Positions 45,639 to 57,145 of a DNA stretch of 64,000 bases are shown here, in pieces. The stretch is from Phragmites australis (taxonomy: Eukaryota > Streptophyta > Magnoliopsida > Poales > Poaceae). The notes under the pieces are model-generated. The model was not told the origin of the DNA. It made no database searches and worked only from the letters and a program-made list of their open reading frames with translations. Numbering within the stretch: position 1 is the first letter of the stretch; each line of letters starts with the position of its first letter. Position numbers and translations under genes: made by a program. The stretch is from positions 13,614,001-13,678,000 of the forward strand of contig NC_084941.1 of assembly GCF_958298935.1 (NCBI RefSeq). Reading direction: 5' to 3'.

Positions 45639-48600
45639 TGCAATCCGATGGCGCACACCGGCAGCGATTCTACCTTTCTCAGATCCAAGTGTGACACAAG
45701 GCTAGTCTGCTCACCCGCCGCCTTTCCATAGGGTACCACACTGAGGAGTGCGTGCCCGCCAACCCACTAAGGGGAGATCATGTTGTTTGTCTCGTTTTTC
45801 TTGGTGGGCCTCGTGATGTCCTTCTCTAAGTTCTTCATCACTGTCATCTCTTTCTACGACATCTGCCACCTCCATCTCAACCCCAACTCCATTCTCATGC
45901 TCGGCATTTTTGCTCACTTGTGCGAGAACTTTGTCGGGATAAAGCCATGCCTCGACCTCTTACGGTTCTTCTACATAGCCCAGTCGGTGATCGGACTGGC
46001 CACCAGGAGTTGCGGGTTCTGCCTCTGCGATGGTGATGTAGACTCCTACATCGAGGTGGGCCTCAAGTCATCGTGATCGGGGAGGGAGGATTGGTACTAC
46101 CTCATGACCGATGATTCCTTAGACAACCTTCGCGTGCCGAGCACACCTGCACATGTCATGGAGAACTGGGGGAATTCTCCCACAACCATCCCCGAGCTAC
46201 TAACCCTCGTCAAATGAGTTGGCCAGCTTCAAAAAGCCAAGCTAACAGGGTTGGACTTCGCTCGTGACTACATCAAGCACGGTTGTGTCCCCTACGGAGG
46301 CGAGCACATCCAACATTCATGTACTTCGGGTCGAATGATGAGACCTAGTCGAGCTTCACAGGTTACCCTACCGTCGAATCTCCGGTGTCGCCCTTTCTTC
46401 CAAAAAGTGTGTGACCTCTCACACACCTTTTGTTATTCATATCTTACTGATGACGCCATCGACTCACGAGTTCGAATCCTAATGCTGGACTCCGCGAGGA
46501 ACAACGGTCCTCCGATCGGTGCCCTTCTGCTATGTGATCTCACCCCTCCAAAGTGAGCACAACGTAGGAGGGTAAGTTGGGAATTTCCATAATTCTCGTC
46601 CCCGAGCCTTCTTATGATGTGGATTTTCATAGTTGATGCCATTTGTAGGGCCTTCCTAAATTCGACGTATTGCACCTAGTCATCAATAAGGTCTTGAAGG
46701 CCTCCAGCCATGCCACTCTATGGAGTGGAGTTCATCGTGATCTCTACCTGGGCGCCCAACAGGGCACGGCCCCACCTCCTCCTGATCGATGTGGTCTCTC
46801 CTCCGACACACTTCATCGTGGAGGCAGCTAGACCGCTCCGGGTCAGACGTCGACCACATGTGGAGATCTTATGTGCAGCGTTGGTCAATAGAGGAGCGGC
46901 TAGTCTCGCCTTGAGCCAGTAAGGGACCAGACTACTCGCAGTCAAAAGTCGACAACAAGTGGAAGTATGACGAGTAGTGCCAGACATCGGGGGCGTGATC
47001 AGTCACTCCTCGAGCTAGCTAGGTCTGACTAGTCCATTCGTCGAGTCCCCGTTCAAGGGGAAAAAGGCCGGCGAAGGATTTGCTTTTGTGGAAGCATCCA
47101 AACACGCCCATCGGACGTCGTCTAGCTGTGGCATGACTGTGAATGTGGCTTCCCTGTTAGGTCAACTCAGTGGTTTTGCGAGGTAGAGAATTGTGCTCAC
47201 CCCTCCAACCACACGGTAAGTACCCCAGTTAGGCGTAGGCATTTCAAATTATTTTCTTGACCTCGCAACTTGTTGTCGCTACAGGTCCTCCACCCTATCA
47301 ACATCTCTGGTAGAAACTCATCCCCCGGTGCCTCAGTCGGACATTCCATCCCCCAAGCCAACTACGGTCCCAACACTGCCGGAAGTGCTCGCCATGACTC
47401 TTGTGCCACCTCCGCTGCCCGCTCGGCCTCCGACCTGCTCTCCTTGGTCACATACCTCCCTCCCTCGATTAGCCAGCTGATCGCTAAGAAGGACGTGGTA
47501 GTCCGCCGATGCGCCGAGTTAGAGAGACTGGTTGCCGAGGAAAAGTAGGTGAGGTGCACACTTCAGTGGGAGAACACCTCACTTCAATAGGAGAAGAGCA
47601 CATTTCAAGCGGAGAGGGCTGCGCTCGTTGCTCAACACTCCAAGTTGATGGAGGATGAGCGGATGACTCATGGCTTTCTTTGGACTGCCTTTATGGTGAT
47701 GCGGAGGCCACTGAGGAGCATCAGATTGGAAGCTAATGAGCCAAAGGAAGAGTCCATGTAGGGCTGGGCCTACTCCATCAGCATCCTAGAGGAGAAGTTC
47801 ACCCAGCTCCTAGGCATCCTGGAAGCAAAGATGGCGAAGGATGTAACAAAGGCAGCTAAGACCGTGGTATGGTATGTTCTCCAGTGCTACCGCTACCGTG
47901 ACCCTGGCTTTAACCTTGAGATCATCTGAGAGGGGGTCGTAACCGTCGGCCCTGAAGCCGAGGCAAAGTTGGATGCAAAGTGCCAAGGGCCACTCGAGTT
48001 CATAGGGTGGAGACCGAGGAATTGTAAACACCAGCTTGTATCTTAAGTTTGTATGATACCTGATCGGCCTTCTGCATTTCTTTGATGGGCTTATATCGTT
48101 GTTGTGGTCATAGAGTCCCTGACATAACTGAAGCTCCGAGCCCCTGAGCACCACCATAGATGACATCAACGACCAGCACAGCCGGGAGGCGGTGATCGAG
48201 TGTGAACTTGGGTTTGCGGTTGAGCGAGAGATCCTTCAGAGTGATCTTCGAGGTGCGCTAGTCTTTCCATAGGCTACACTGTGCATAGTCTTAGACTAGC
48301 TGAGTAATACCCGACCAGCTGACCCTTGCTTTCTCTACGACCTGTTTTCGATCAGTTTGCTGTGAGGAACTGCTCATGGTGAAAAGGGACTTGGAGCGGA
48401 CTTCTTCGATTGCCTTAGTCGGACGTTAACCCCTTTGACTCTCTGCTCCAGGCTGTCGGCGTTCATGTCCGTTCGATCCATGGGGATACCGTGACCGGAC
48501 ATATCGACTGGTTTCTAGCGGCCTTCGAGGAGGCAGGTGACTTTAAGAAGAGGCTTTACGAGATAGTTGGCGACCACCTCTTTAAGGTCAGAGTCTCCTG

Positions 48601-48805
48601 CGCCTGGCTTTTCCCTGCCTACGTCAACAATCACTTTCCCGACCTCGACCTCACTTTGGTAGTCTCTTCAGGTTTTGATGGTGTTCAGCGGATTAACTCG
48701 GAGCTTGGCGATTGCATAGACTCATTTCTGTATGCAGCTCGCTCCCTTCTTTTGACCGTCCGGTTCAACACATTGAGGAGCACCTTTGGATCTTATGGAC
48801 ACTGA
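45639..48805 (+). pseudogene. Antisense ORF of the Tat-type gypsy element (Transposase_28-like)
   Basis: On the strand opposite to pol, several plus-strand frames align to the extra ORF known in grass Tat elements. At 45780-46076 the segment ICHLHLNPNSILMLGIFAHL, then CENFVGIKPCLDLLRFFYI, matches the 'putative gypsy type transposon' domain (PF04195) pattern. The frame continues past a TGA at 46074 into EDWYYLMTDDS. A middle part (about 47400-47800) encodes a coiled-coil stretch (KKDVVVRRCAELERLVAEEK) and a RYRDPGFNLEI-like end. A last part (48491-48805) encodes FKKRLYEIVGDHLFKV. Stops and frameshifts break it many times. Its function in the element is unknown. Confidence 0.7.
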
Positions 48806-49499
48806 ATAAAATCATTAGAACCAGCCCCCAGGCACTGTTCGAGCGGTCTATTTGTACTCGAGGACCTGTTTTCATATATAAAAAAAATTTGTGCTCGCGA
48901 GGTGGTCGTTACTTCCAGGGGGATATCGGCTTTTTGTGTCGCTCGCTAGCTAGTTTTGTGGTTCCTAGAACATCCCTTAGCTCTACAGGTCTTTCGATGG
49001 CGACCAACGCTTGACCTGAGTTCGAACTTGTGGCCTCGCGGTCGGTATCCATCAGACGCTCATACACTTGACACTAAACAAAAAACAATTTTTATTCCTT
49101 ATTTGGTGCCCAGGCGTGAGCGATCAGCCAAAATGAACCATCTGGTCGGTAGGAAGGCTGCCAGGCAGTTTGACCCTTGAATTGAAAAACTTACACACTA
49201 AGGAAAGACCGTTCTTGTCCAGGAGATCCTTCAAAACAGAGGATTTTGTCTTTGAATTGAAAAAACTTACAAGTCATACTACACGCTTGTCCGAAAGATC
49301 CTGTAAAATAGAAGAATGACTCATTTTCGAATAGCCTTACACATAAAACTTATGCAACTAGGCTACGTTCAGGAGTTGTGCAATTCACGACCATCTTCCA
49401 TGGCTAACTTGACCACACTAGGTCGGGTAACCTCGACCACCTTGTAGGGGCCCCTTCCACTTGGGGGAGAGCTTGTTTTGGCATGTCTTATTCTGAATC
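48806..49499. other. Spacer of the gypsy element, no gene
   Basis: No frame with a recognisable motif between the antisense ORF and the end of the integrase. Two similar short stretches (TTGAATTGAAAAACTTACA-type, 49180 and 49253) form a weak direct repeat of about 73 bp. Confidence 0.4.
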
Positions 49500-50418
49500 T
49501 GTCTAAGGATGAGGTTGCCTGCAACCAATGTTCACTTCTACACCTTGCAGTTGTGGTAGCGCCTGAGGCTCTGTTAGTATTAGGCTGCTCGAATTAGAGC
49601 ATGTTTGTGGAACTCTTCGATCAGGTTTATGTAATCCTCCCGTCGCCTCACCTGATCGTCGTCTGAGAAGTTGGTCCCTCAGATTGGAAGGGGATCTCAG
49701 AGGGGAGCATTGCCTCAACGCCAAAAACCAGGAAGAAGGGAGTCTTAGCTGTGACCCTACTGGGAGTAGTTCGCAACAACTAGAATACTATGGGGAGTTC
49801 ATCCACCTAGTGTCTCGAGTAGCTCTTAAGCCGATCAAAGACCTTGGTTTTGACCCACTGCAGTATCATCCCATTCTTCCTTTCGACTTGTTCGTTTCTT
49901 TGCGGGTGTGAAACAGACACGTAGCAAACTTTTGGTTCTAATCTCTTCGCGGTAGTCTCTGAAAGCGCTATTGGACTACCAAACCGCACTACCAACCCTC
50001 GTATGAACTTAATCACCGTTGCAACGGTGATTTTCCTGATAGGCTCAGCTTCGATCCACTTAGTGAACTTATCGACTGCCACAAACAGAAATTCAAAACT
50101 ACCAGGGGCCTTGGGGAAAGGTCCCATGATGTCGAGCTCCTAGATAGAGAAATTCCAAGAGAGTGATATGGTTTGCAGTGCTTGGGCTAGTAGGTTGGTA
50201 TGTTGGCCATGGTATTGACACAACTCGCAAGCATTTTGGAGGGTTGTGGGCCAATATAATCCTTGCCAAAATGCTTTTTTGACTAGAGTGCGGCATGAAG
50301 CATGGCTACCACATATGCCTCTGTGTATATCAGAGAGCACTGTGCTCCTCTCTTCCTGAGTGATGCGTTTCAGTAAAAGGTCATTGCTCTCCCGACGGTA
50401 AAGGTGACCCACCACCAC
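49500..50418 (-). pseudogene. Integrase of the Tat-type gypsy element (broken)
   Basis: Minus-strand order: zinc-binding HHCC region (50418-50140; SDIHRGICGSHASC, then CELCQYHG), catalytic core (50127-49807; MGPFPKAPGSFEFLFVAVDK and FTKWIEAEPI, later SVSHPQRNEQVERKNG) and a C-terminal part with an EAMLPSEI-like phrase near 49720. The core is frameshifted where the second catalytic aspartate should lie (about 49965), and a stop separates core and C-terminus. Family patterns are recognised by eye. Confidence 0.8.
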
Positions 50419-50661
50419 GGAGTACCTGCGGGCTTACCGCATGACCCTTTCTACTGATGCGTCATCATCAGGGATTGCTCAATTCTGAAGGTATGTTAAG
50501 ATCTGATCTATCCAGGTCCTACCCGAATCAAGCTAAGTGACCACATGATGGCCGCCCAAGGACTGCACTAAGGGAGGCGTTGCCTCTAAAGGTGTTACCT
50601 CGGGTGCTCCGTTTCCAAGTGAAGTATCCTCTTCACGTTGGCCCAAGATCGCGGTGGATGG

Positions 50662-51177
50662 TCATGTGAGTCTTTCTTCAAAGACTCCGATTGGGACAAG
50701 TTTGCGAGAAGAAGCTAGACTGGCCAACTCATAAGCGAGGAAGTTGTTCCTGCGAAGGGCATGCTTAATCTTGAAACCGATAAAGCGTCGCTCCAACTTT
50801 CTCACATTAGCGAGGTATGCTGTCATTATCGGGTCAGAGCATTGAAACTCCTTTTGCACTTGGTTTATGACCAGTAGCGAGTCCCCTTTCGCTAGCAGAT
50901 GTTTTATGCCAAGTGCGGAGGCTGCTCTCATTCCTAACAAGAGGCCCTCATACTCTGCAATATTGTTAGTAGCCTGAAAATATAATTGAACCACATACCT
51001 AAGGGTGTCACCAGTTGGTGATGTCAAGACCACTCTAAGCCCTGCTCCCTTCAGCGTGAATGACCCATCGAAGTGCATGATCCAGTGCTCATCTACCTCT
51101 GATCGCTGTTCATGCTCGGGCTCAAAGGGCGACCACTCGACCACGAAATCGACTAGGGCCTGGGACTTGATAGCCAT
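50662..51177 (-). pseudogene. Archaeal-type RNase H (RVT_3) of the gypsy element
   Basis: A 171-codon open frame, MAIKSQALVDFVVEWSPFEP onward, with the acidic residues expected for RNase H: D in IMHFDGS, E in NNIAEYEG and D in LLAKGDSLL. The usual final acidic position, normally an aspartate in a ...ADALA-type phrase, reads LAYELASLAS here, so it may be altered. This extra RNase H after the conventional one is typical of Tat-lineage elements. The frame is intact over its length, but its neighbours in the polyprotein are broken. Confidence 0.8.
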
Positions 51178-51371
51178 TCAGGGGATGAACTGAATATCGA
51201 ACTCCCCAAACTCTACTACCCACTTCGCTATTCTCCCTACAGCATCCCTACTATGGAGGATTTCCCTAATCAGGAGCGAGGAGATTATCTTGATTTTCTG
51301 GGCCTGGAAGTAGTACCTAAGCTTGCGAGAGGCCATCAGCATGGCGTATAGCAGCTTATGCTCCTATGATT
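51178..51371 (-). pseudogene. Second half of conventional RNase H/connection (gypsy), left of the Sirevirus
   Basis: The minus strand encodes KLLYAMLMASRKLRYYFQAQ, then ILHSRDAVGRIAKWVVEFGE, the usual end of the RT-linked RNase H in gypsy elements. It starts at the Sirevirus insertion point. Its upstream half is found beyond the other LTR at 63391-63450. Confidence 0.8.
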
Positions 51372-53238
51372 TGAATGTGCATCTAGACCCCCTAAGTGGG
51401 TTTTGGCTTATTGATGACAAAACGATTAAGGAACTAATATGTTTATCGAAGTCATGAACAGACCTTAGTCTCAATTGTGAAGACTTACGACGGTTGACGC
51501 CCCTCGAAAAGAAAAGAGAAGTAATGAGTAGTACTCAATAGGATTTAAATTATTCTATCTTTGAAATTGAGTCTAGGGTAGCCGTACTATTAAGAGGGTT
51601 GCATTTGTTTGCTGTCATGGTGTCTCAATGCTCAAGATAACCTTTAGAACCAATAAGTTGAGAGACACATTCACCCACGGACACCGGGAATTTTGGCAAA
51701 AATTCACTGAGACCAGAGTCTCCAGTGTTCACCGGATACTCCGGTCCTCGGTATTTAGGCCGGAGTCTCCGAGATCGACTCCGCCAGAAGAGGCTCAGTT
51801 CTGGATTTTTTTTTGTCCGGAGTATCTGGTGTTCACCGGACACTCTGGTAGTTGGTGAGTTTTTAGGTCGGAGTCTCCAAGGGAGACTTCGCCAGAGGTC
51901 GCTCGGTTAAGCATTTATTTTTTTGAAAGAAAAAGGCGGAGTCTCCGGTGTTCACCGGATACTCTGGTAGGAAAAATGTTTTGGCCGAAGTCTCCGAGGG
52001 AGACTTCGCCAAGGGTCGCTCGGTTAGTATTTATTCTTTTATTAAAAGGAGACCGGAGTCTCCGGTGTTCACCGGATACTCCGGTACCTGGAGTAGCCGG
52101 AGAGTCTGGCAAGTCTTCGGACCATGTCTCTGTGGTAGCTACATCTGGGCTGGAGACTCTGGTGTTCACTGGAGACACCGGTGTTCATCGGAGACTCGGG
52201 CAACTTAACAGAACCGTAACAGCTAGTTCTGACATAGTTCTGTGACCGTTCTGATGCCGTTTTGGATTTTAGGCCGGAGACTCCGGTGTTCACTGGATAC
52301 TCCGGGGTAGGTGTATCAGAACAGTAACAGCTAGTTTTTGAGAGTGAGCTATATACTCTCACACCCCCAAGCATTAATGGCTGGCTGTTGCTGCTGAGCT
52401 CCACATTCATAAAGCCTTCCAAGAGCATTTAAAAGCCCTCGAAACATGTCTAGTGCGTAGTTTTGCGCCAATTTCATGAGATTGTATTTGGAATGAAGTT
52501 GAGACATTTGATCATTGAGTTCATCATCAAGCATTCATTGTGATCATTTCTCTTGGAGCCTTGTGCTCCTAGACGGTAAGGCGTCACCCGTAGAGCACCC
52601 AATCATTGTGGAGTGCCACGAGAAGTTTGTAATTGACATCAACTTGAGTAAGGAAATTCTAGCTTGATCTTTGTGGTCGCTAGAAGAGGATAGGGTTGGA
52701 GAAGACCCGGCTCTTTGTGAGCTTCTCAACGGAGACGTAGGCACTTCTTTGTGAGGTGACCGAACTCCGAGATAATCCCTTGTCTCATCATTTGTGGTCG
52801 CTAGAAGAGGATAGGGTTGGAGAAGACCCGACTCTTTGTGAGCTTCTCAACGGAGACGTAGACACTTCTTTGTGAGGTGGCCGAACTCCGAGATAATCCC
52901 TTGTCTCATCATTTGTGCAATTTCATTTAATTGTGTTGCTTTGGGATTTTTCCCATACAATTAGTTTTTGTGATCATCTTGCTAGTGTCTATTGTTGTTT
53001 AAGCTTTGTGTTGTTATTAGATTTAATATCACCTTTTAGACTCTAGTTGTTCCTGTTAATTTTTAGTTGTTCTCGAGCTCCTGTATAGACCAGAGACTCC
53101 GGACTAGACCGGATACTCCGGACAGACCGGAGTATCCGACCTTCACTGGAGTATTCGGTATCTGTTTAATCCGCTAGTTAGTTTTAATTTTCAGAAAAGC
53201 CTATTCACCCCCCCTCTAGGCACTTTTAAGTACATTCA
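51372..53238 (+). repeat. 5' LTR of the Sirevirus-type element
   Basis: It starts TGAATGTGCATC and ends AAGTACATTCA. At 1867 bp it is longer than the 3' LTR (1711 bp). One cause is a 121-bp tandem duplication (52671-52791 and 52792-52912) that the 3' LTR lacks. Another is extra palindromic motif near 52150-52200. It carries about eight copies of the CTCCGGTGTTCACCGGA-type motif. A TATA-like CTATATACTC lies near 52349. Confidence 0.95.
52671..52912. repeat. 121-bp tandem duplication private to the 5' LTR
   Basis: TTGTGGTCGCTAGAAGAGGA begins at 52671 and again at 52792. The two copies differ at only a few positions. The 3' LTR has a single copy (about 62944-63066), so the duplication arose after insertion. 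Confidence 0.9.
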
Positions 53239-53240
53239 AT

Positions 53241-53252
53241 TGGTATCAGAGC
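53241..53252 (+). other. Primer binding site (initiator Met-tRNA type)
   Basis: TGGTATCAGAGC lies two bases after the 5' LTR. It is the standard plant Copia primer site, complementary to the 3' end of initiator methionine tRNA. Confidence 0.95.
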
Positions 53253-53277
53253 CTAACCTCCTACAAGGCTTCACCGC

Positions 53278-55446
53278 TTGGAGGAAATCAATATGTCGAC
53301 ATCCGGAAGCCCGAGGGGTTTAAAAGATGATCCGTCGAAGAATGATGATGGTAATGGTAAGGGAAAGGGAAGTGAAATTCCTTTTAATTATGATCGTTTA
53401 AATTCTTCAAGTAACTATATCTCTGTGCCATCCGGGCGTGCACCATTCTTCGATGGTACACATTATGCCGCCTGGAGGCACAAAATGAAAATGCATTTAA
53501 TCTCTCTTCATCCAAGTATTTGGAAGATTGTTTGCACAGGCTTTGACTTGCCGGATGAAGATCAAGAACTCACGTCAAATGAAGAGCAAAATATGCACCG
53601 CAATGCTCAAGCTACAAGTGTATTGCTTAGTGCCTTGAGTCCGGAGGAATTCAATAAAGTGGATGGACTCGAGTAGGCTAAGCAAATTTGGGACACTCTC
53701 CAAGTTGCTAATGAAGGGACAACAAGCGTGAGATAATCCAAGATAGAGCTACTTGAGGGCAAGCTAGAAAGATTTGTGATGGAAGATCATGAAACTCCTC
53801 AAGCTATGTATGATCGGATGATGGTGCTTGTAAACAAGTTAAGAGGGCTCGGGAGTGAAGACATTGATGATCACAAAGTGGTGAAAAGATTGCTTAGAGC
53901 TTTTGCTCCTAGAAATCCCACTTTGGTGACACTCCTCCGAGAGAGAAGAGACTACAAAAGGCTTGCACCAAGCGATGTGCTTGGAAGGATACTTGCTCAT
54001 AAGCTCATGGAAGAAGAAGCAAATGAAGTGAAGATTCATGCCAAACAAAGCTCAACCTCCAAGAACAAGGAGGTTGCATTCAAGGCAAGCAAAAGCAAAC
54101 AAACTCAAAAATCAAGTACAAGTGAAGAGGAAAGCTCCGAAGATGAAGAGATGGGCTTCTTTGTGAAAAGATTCAAGAAATTCATGAAAAAGGGAGGCTA
54201 CTCCAAATACAAGAGAGACATGTCCAAGAAGAGAACATCTAAAAGGGCATGCTATGAATGTGGCGAAATTGATCACTTCATAGCCGATTGTCCGAACAAG
54301 AAGAAAGGAAAGGATAAGGAAGATAATAAAATCAAGCCATACAACAAGGAAAAATACAAGACCCATAAGAAGAAATACTCGGGTCAAGCACACATTGGAG
54401 AAGAGTGGGATTCAAATTCTGACTCCGACTCCGATGATGAAGGGGTCGCCACCATTGCCATCCGCGAGTCAACACCAAAAAAATCACTCTTAATGAGTGA
54501 TGATGACGACGACTCCCCCAAGTGCTTCATGGCTAAAAGTCACAAGCTAAAATCTCAATCCAAGCTCCTAGGTAGCGATAGTGAATATGATAGTGATTGT
54601 GATAGCTTGTTTAAAGGCTTGAATAAAAATATCATGGCTAAAATAAAGGAGCTAATGGATACAATAGATAGTCATGAGGAGACCCTCGAGAGACAAGAGG
54701 ACTTGCTCATCCTTGAAAAGAAGAAAAACCTTGAACTTGAGGAGCTCTTTGCTAAAGAGAAGAAGAAAGTTGAGAAATTGTCAAATGATTGTGATTTGGC
54801 CAATTCCTCAATAGCCGATCTTAAAAGTAACAATTATATGCTTCAAGAGAAATTATCATGCTTGGATAAAAATTATAAAACTCTTGAAATGCAAATTGAT
54901 ACCCTTAAGAGTGGATCATCCAATTCGAAGGAAGCTAACTTACTATCTAGTGCATCTACTAGCAATGGATGCCCTCGTTGTTTCAATGTTGACATAAATG
55001 CTTTTACAACTAATGTTGAATCCTTGCAAGCGTTACAAAAGGAGAATGAGAGGCTAAATGCCTTGATCAAATATGGATGCATCAAAACCTATAAATCAAT
55101 AGATACACTCTACAAGACCATCCAAGCCAAAGATAACAAGCTAAAGAGAGGTCTTGAATTTGACCAATACACGAGCAAACCAAATGGCCGTGTGATAATG
55201 AATGGAATGGAATGCCTCAAGTTTGTCAAAGGAGGTAAGCAAGTTGATCACACGGTTCAAGCAAAACAACCAAAGGCTCATGCTCCTCAATGCACATTCT
55301 ATGCCTCGTATATGCTCAAGAGAAACCACCGTGATAAAGTGATTGCTCTCTATGTTGATCCCTGCACAAGAGATAGAGTTGTCAAAAGGAATGTGTGGGT
55401 ACCAAATGTGTTTGTGACTAACGCTAAAGGACCCAAACAAATTTAG
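53278..55446 (+). pseudogene. Sirevirus-type gag with zinc knuckle (two in-frame stops)
   Basis: One reading frame runs from about 53278 to the stop at 55444-55446, interrupted by TAG at 53674-53676 and TAA near 53734. The N-terminal part (residues from APFFDGTHYAAWRHKM onward, then KVVKRLLRAF) is the Copia gag core (UBN2-like). A basic stretch leads to a CCHC zinc knuckle, CYECGEIDHFIADC at 54250-54291 (spacing C-2-C-4-H-4-C). An acidic region, a long coiled coil (about 54640-54890) and a C-terminal extension follow, making it longer than gag of most Copia groups but in line with Sireviruses. Gag would form the particle and bind RNA. Confidence 0.9.
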
Positions 55447-55479
55447 GTATCTAAAATAAAGGTATAACTTTATTTTGTA

Positions 55480-56390
55480 GGCATACTCCTCCGGAGGATC
55501 AAGTTGGGTCATTGATAGTGGATGTACAAATCACATGACCGGAGAAAAGAGTGTATTTCTTCTTTTGAAGAAGATGAAGGACCTCGTGAAAACATCATTT
55601 TTGGTGATAATGGAAAAGGAGAGGTAATAGGCCTAGGTAAAATCACCATCTCCAATGATCATTCTATTTCAAATATTTTGTTAGTCAAGTCTCTTAATTA
55701 TAATTTGTTATTTGTGTCACAATTATGTGAGATAGGTTATAATTGTCTTTTTACTAATGAGGGTGTGATCGTCTCTAGAAGGGAAGATGCCTCAATAGCT
55801 TTCACCGATAAGTTAAAGGGTAAACTTTATCTTGTTGATTTTTCAACAGATGAAGTGAAGCCTAAAACTTGCTGGATGGCTAAGTCTAGCATGGGTTAGC
55901 TTTGGCACCGCAGACTAGCCCATATTGACATGAGGAATTTGTCTAAGCTTCAAAAAGGTGAACACATCCTAGGACTAACAAATGTTTCTTTTGAGAAAAA
56001 TAGAATTTGTAGTGCTTGTCAAGCGGAAAAACAAGTCGGGGCACCTCATCCCGCCAAGAACGTGATGACAACTACAAGACCATTGGAGCTCCTCAACATT
56101 GACTTATTTGGGCCGATTGCCTATATAAGTATTGGAGGTAACAAATATGGTTTAGTTATTGTTGATGACTTTTCACGTTTCACTTGGGTATTCTTCTTGC
56201 ATGACAAAAGCGAAACACAAGCTATTTTCAAGAAGTTCGTAAGAAGAGCCCAAAATGAGTTTGAAGTGAAGATCAAAATGGTGAGAAGTGACAACGGAAG
56301 CGAGTTCAAAAATATACAAGTTGAAGAGTTTCTTGATAAAGAAGGGATCAAGCATGAATTCTCGACACCTTACTCCCCTTAACAAAATGG
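55480..56390 (+). pseudogene. Sirevirus-type protease and integrase (frameshift and stops)
   Basis: The protease active site DSG is in WVIDSGCTNHM (about 55505-55540). The frame shifts by one base near 55550, after which IIFGDNGKGEV continues. A TAG at 55897-55899 interrupts the sequence just before the integrase HHCC region (LAHIDMRNLSK..., later CSACQAEKQ). The catalytic core follows with NIDLFGP (first D), VRSDNGSEF (second D) and a glutamate downstream. A TAA at 56380-56382 breaks the conserved phrase at the core end. All three losses are single-base changes or small indels. Confidence 0.85.
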
Positions 56391-57145
56391 AGTGGTCGAG
56401 AGGAAAAATAGGACTCTAATTGAGTCAGCAAGAACAATGCTTGATGAATACAAGGTATCGGATCAATTTTGGACGGAAGCAATCAACACCGTATGCCATG
56501 CCATCAATGGGTTGTATCTCCACAAGATATTGAACAAGACCGCATATGAGCTTCTAACCCGTAACAAACCAAATGTTTCTTACTTTAAAGTTTTTGGTAG
56601 CAAATACTTTATTTTCAATAAGAAAGCAAAAAGTTCTAAATTTGCTCAAAAAGTAGATGAAGGCTTTATGCTTGGTTATGGATCAAATGCCTACGCCTAC
56701 CGTGTTTTCAACAAAACCACTGATTGCGTTGAAATTGCGAGAGACGTGATATTTGATGAATCTAACGGCTCCCAAGTGAAGCAAGTTGATCCTAATGTGC
56801 TAGGTGATGAAGAAATACCAAGCGAAGCAATAAAGAAGATGACAATTGGTGAAATAAAGCCCCTAGAGCCACAAAAGCTACAAGCGACTCAAAATAATCA
56901 ATATCAACCATCTTCATCAATGCAAGTGGAACCATCAACATCAATTCAAGATCAAGACGATAAACAACCTCAAGACCAAAATCAATCCTATGAAGACTCA
57001 AATAACTTTTTAGATGATGAAGTGGGAGATATTCAACATCAATCTCAAGTACCACACCCACGTTTCATCAAAGCATCCAAAGAGATCACCCCGTGGACAA
57101 TATACTTGGTGATATACAAAAGGCGGTAACTACTCGCTCAAGAAT
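56391..57145 (+). pseudogene. Integrase C-terminal region and linker
   Basis: Open from just after the stop at 56380, starting with VVERKNRTLIESARTML, the usual core end, then a GKxx-rich C-terminal part (NKTAYELLTRNKPNVSYFKV, GYGSNAYAYRVF). An acidic, glutamine-rich linker follows. It shifts frame near 57070-57130 and meets a TAA at 57127 before the RT domain. Confidence 0.85.

Noticed and set aside
46440..46480. tRNA-like B-box word GAGTTCGAATCC
   Set aside because: It lies inside the antisense ORF region. There is no A box at suitable distance and no cloverleaf can be drawn, so I do not call a tRNA or SINE.
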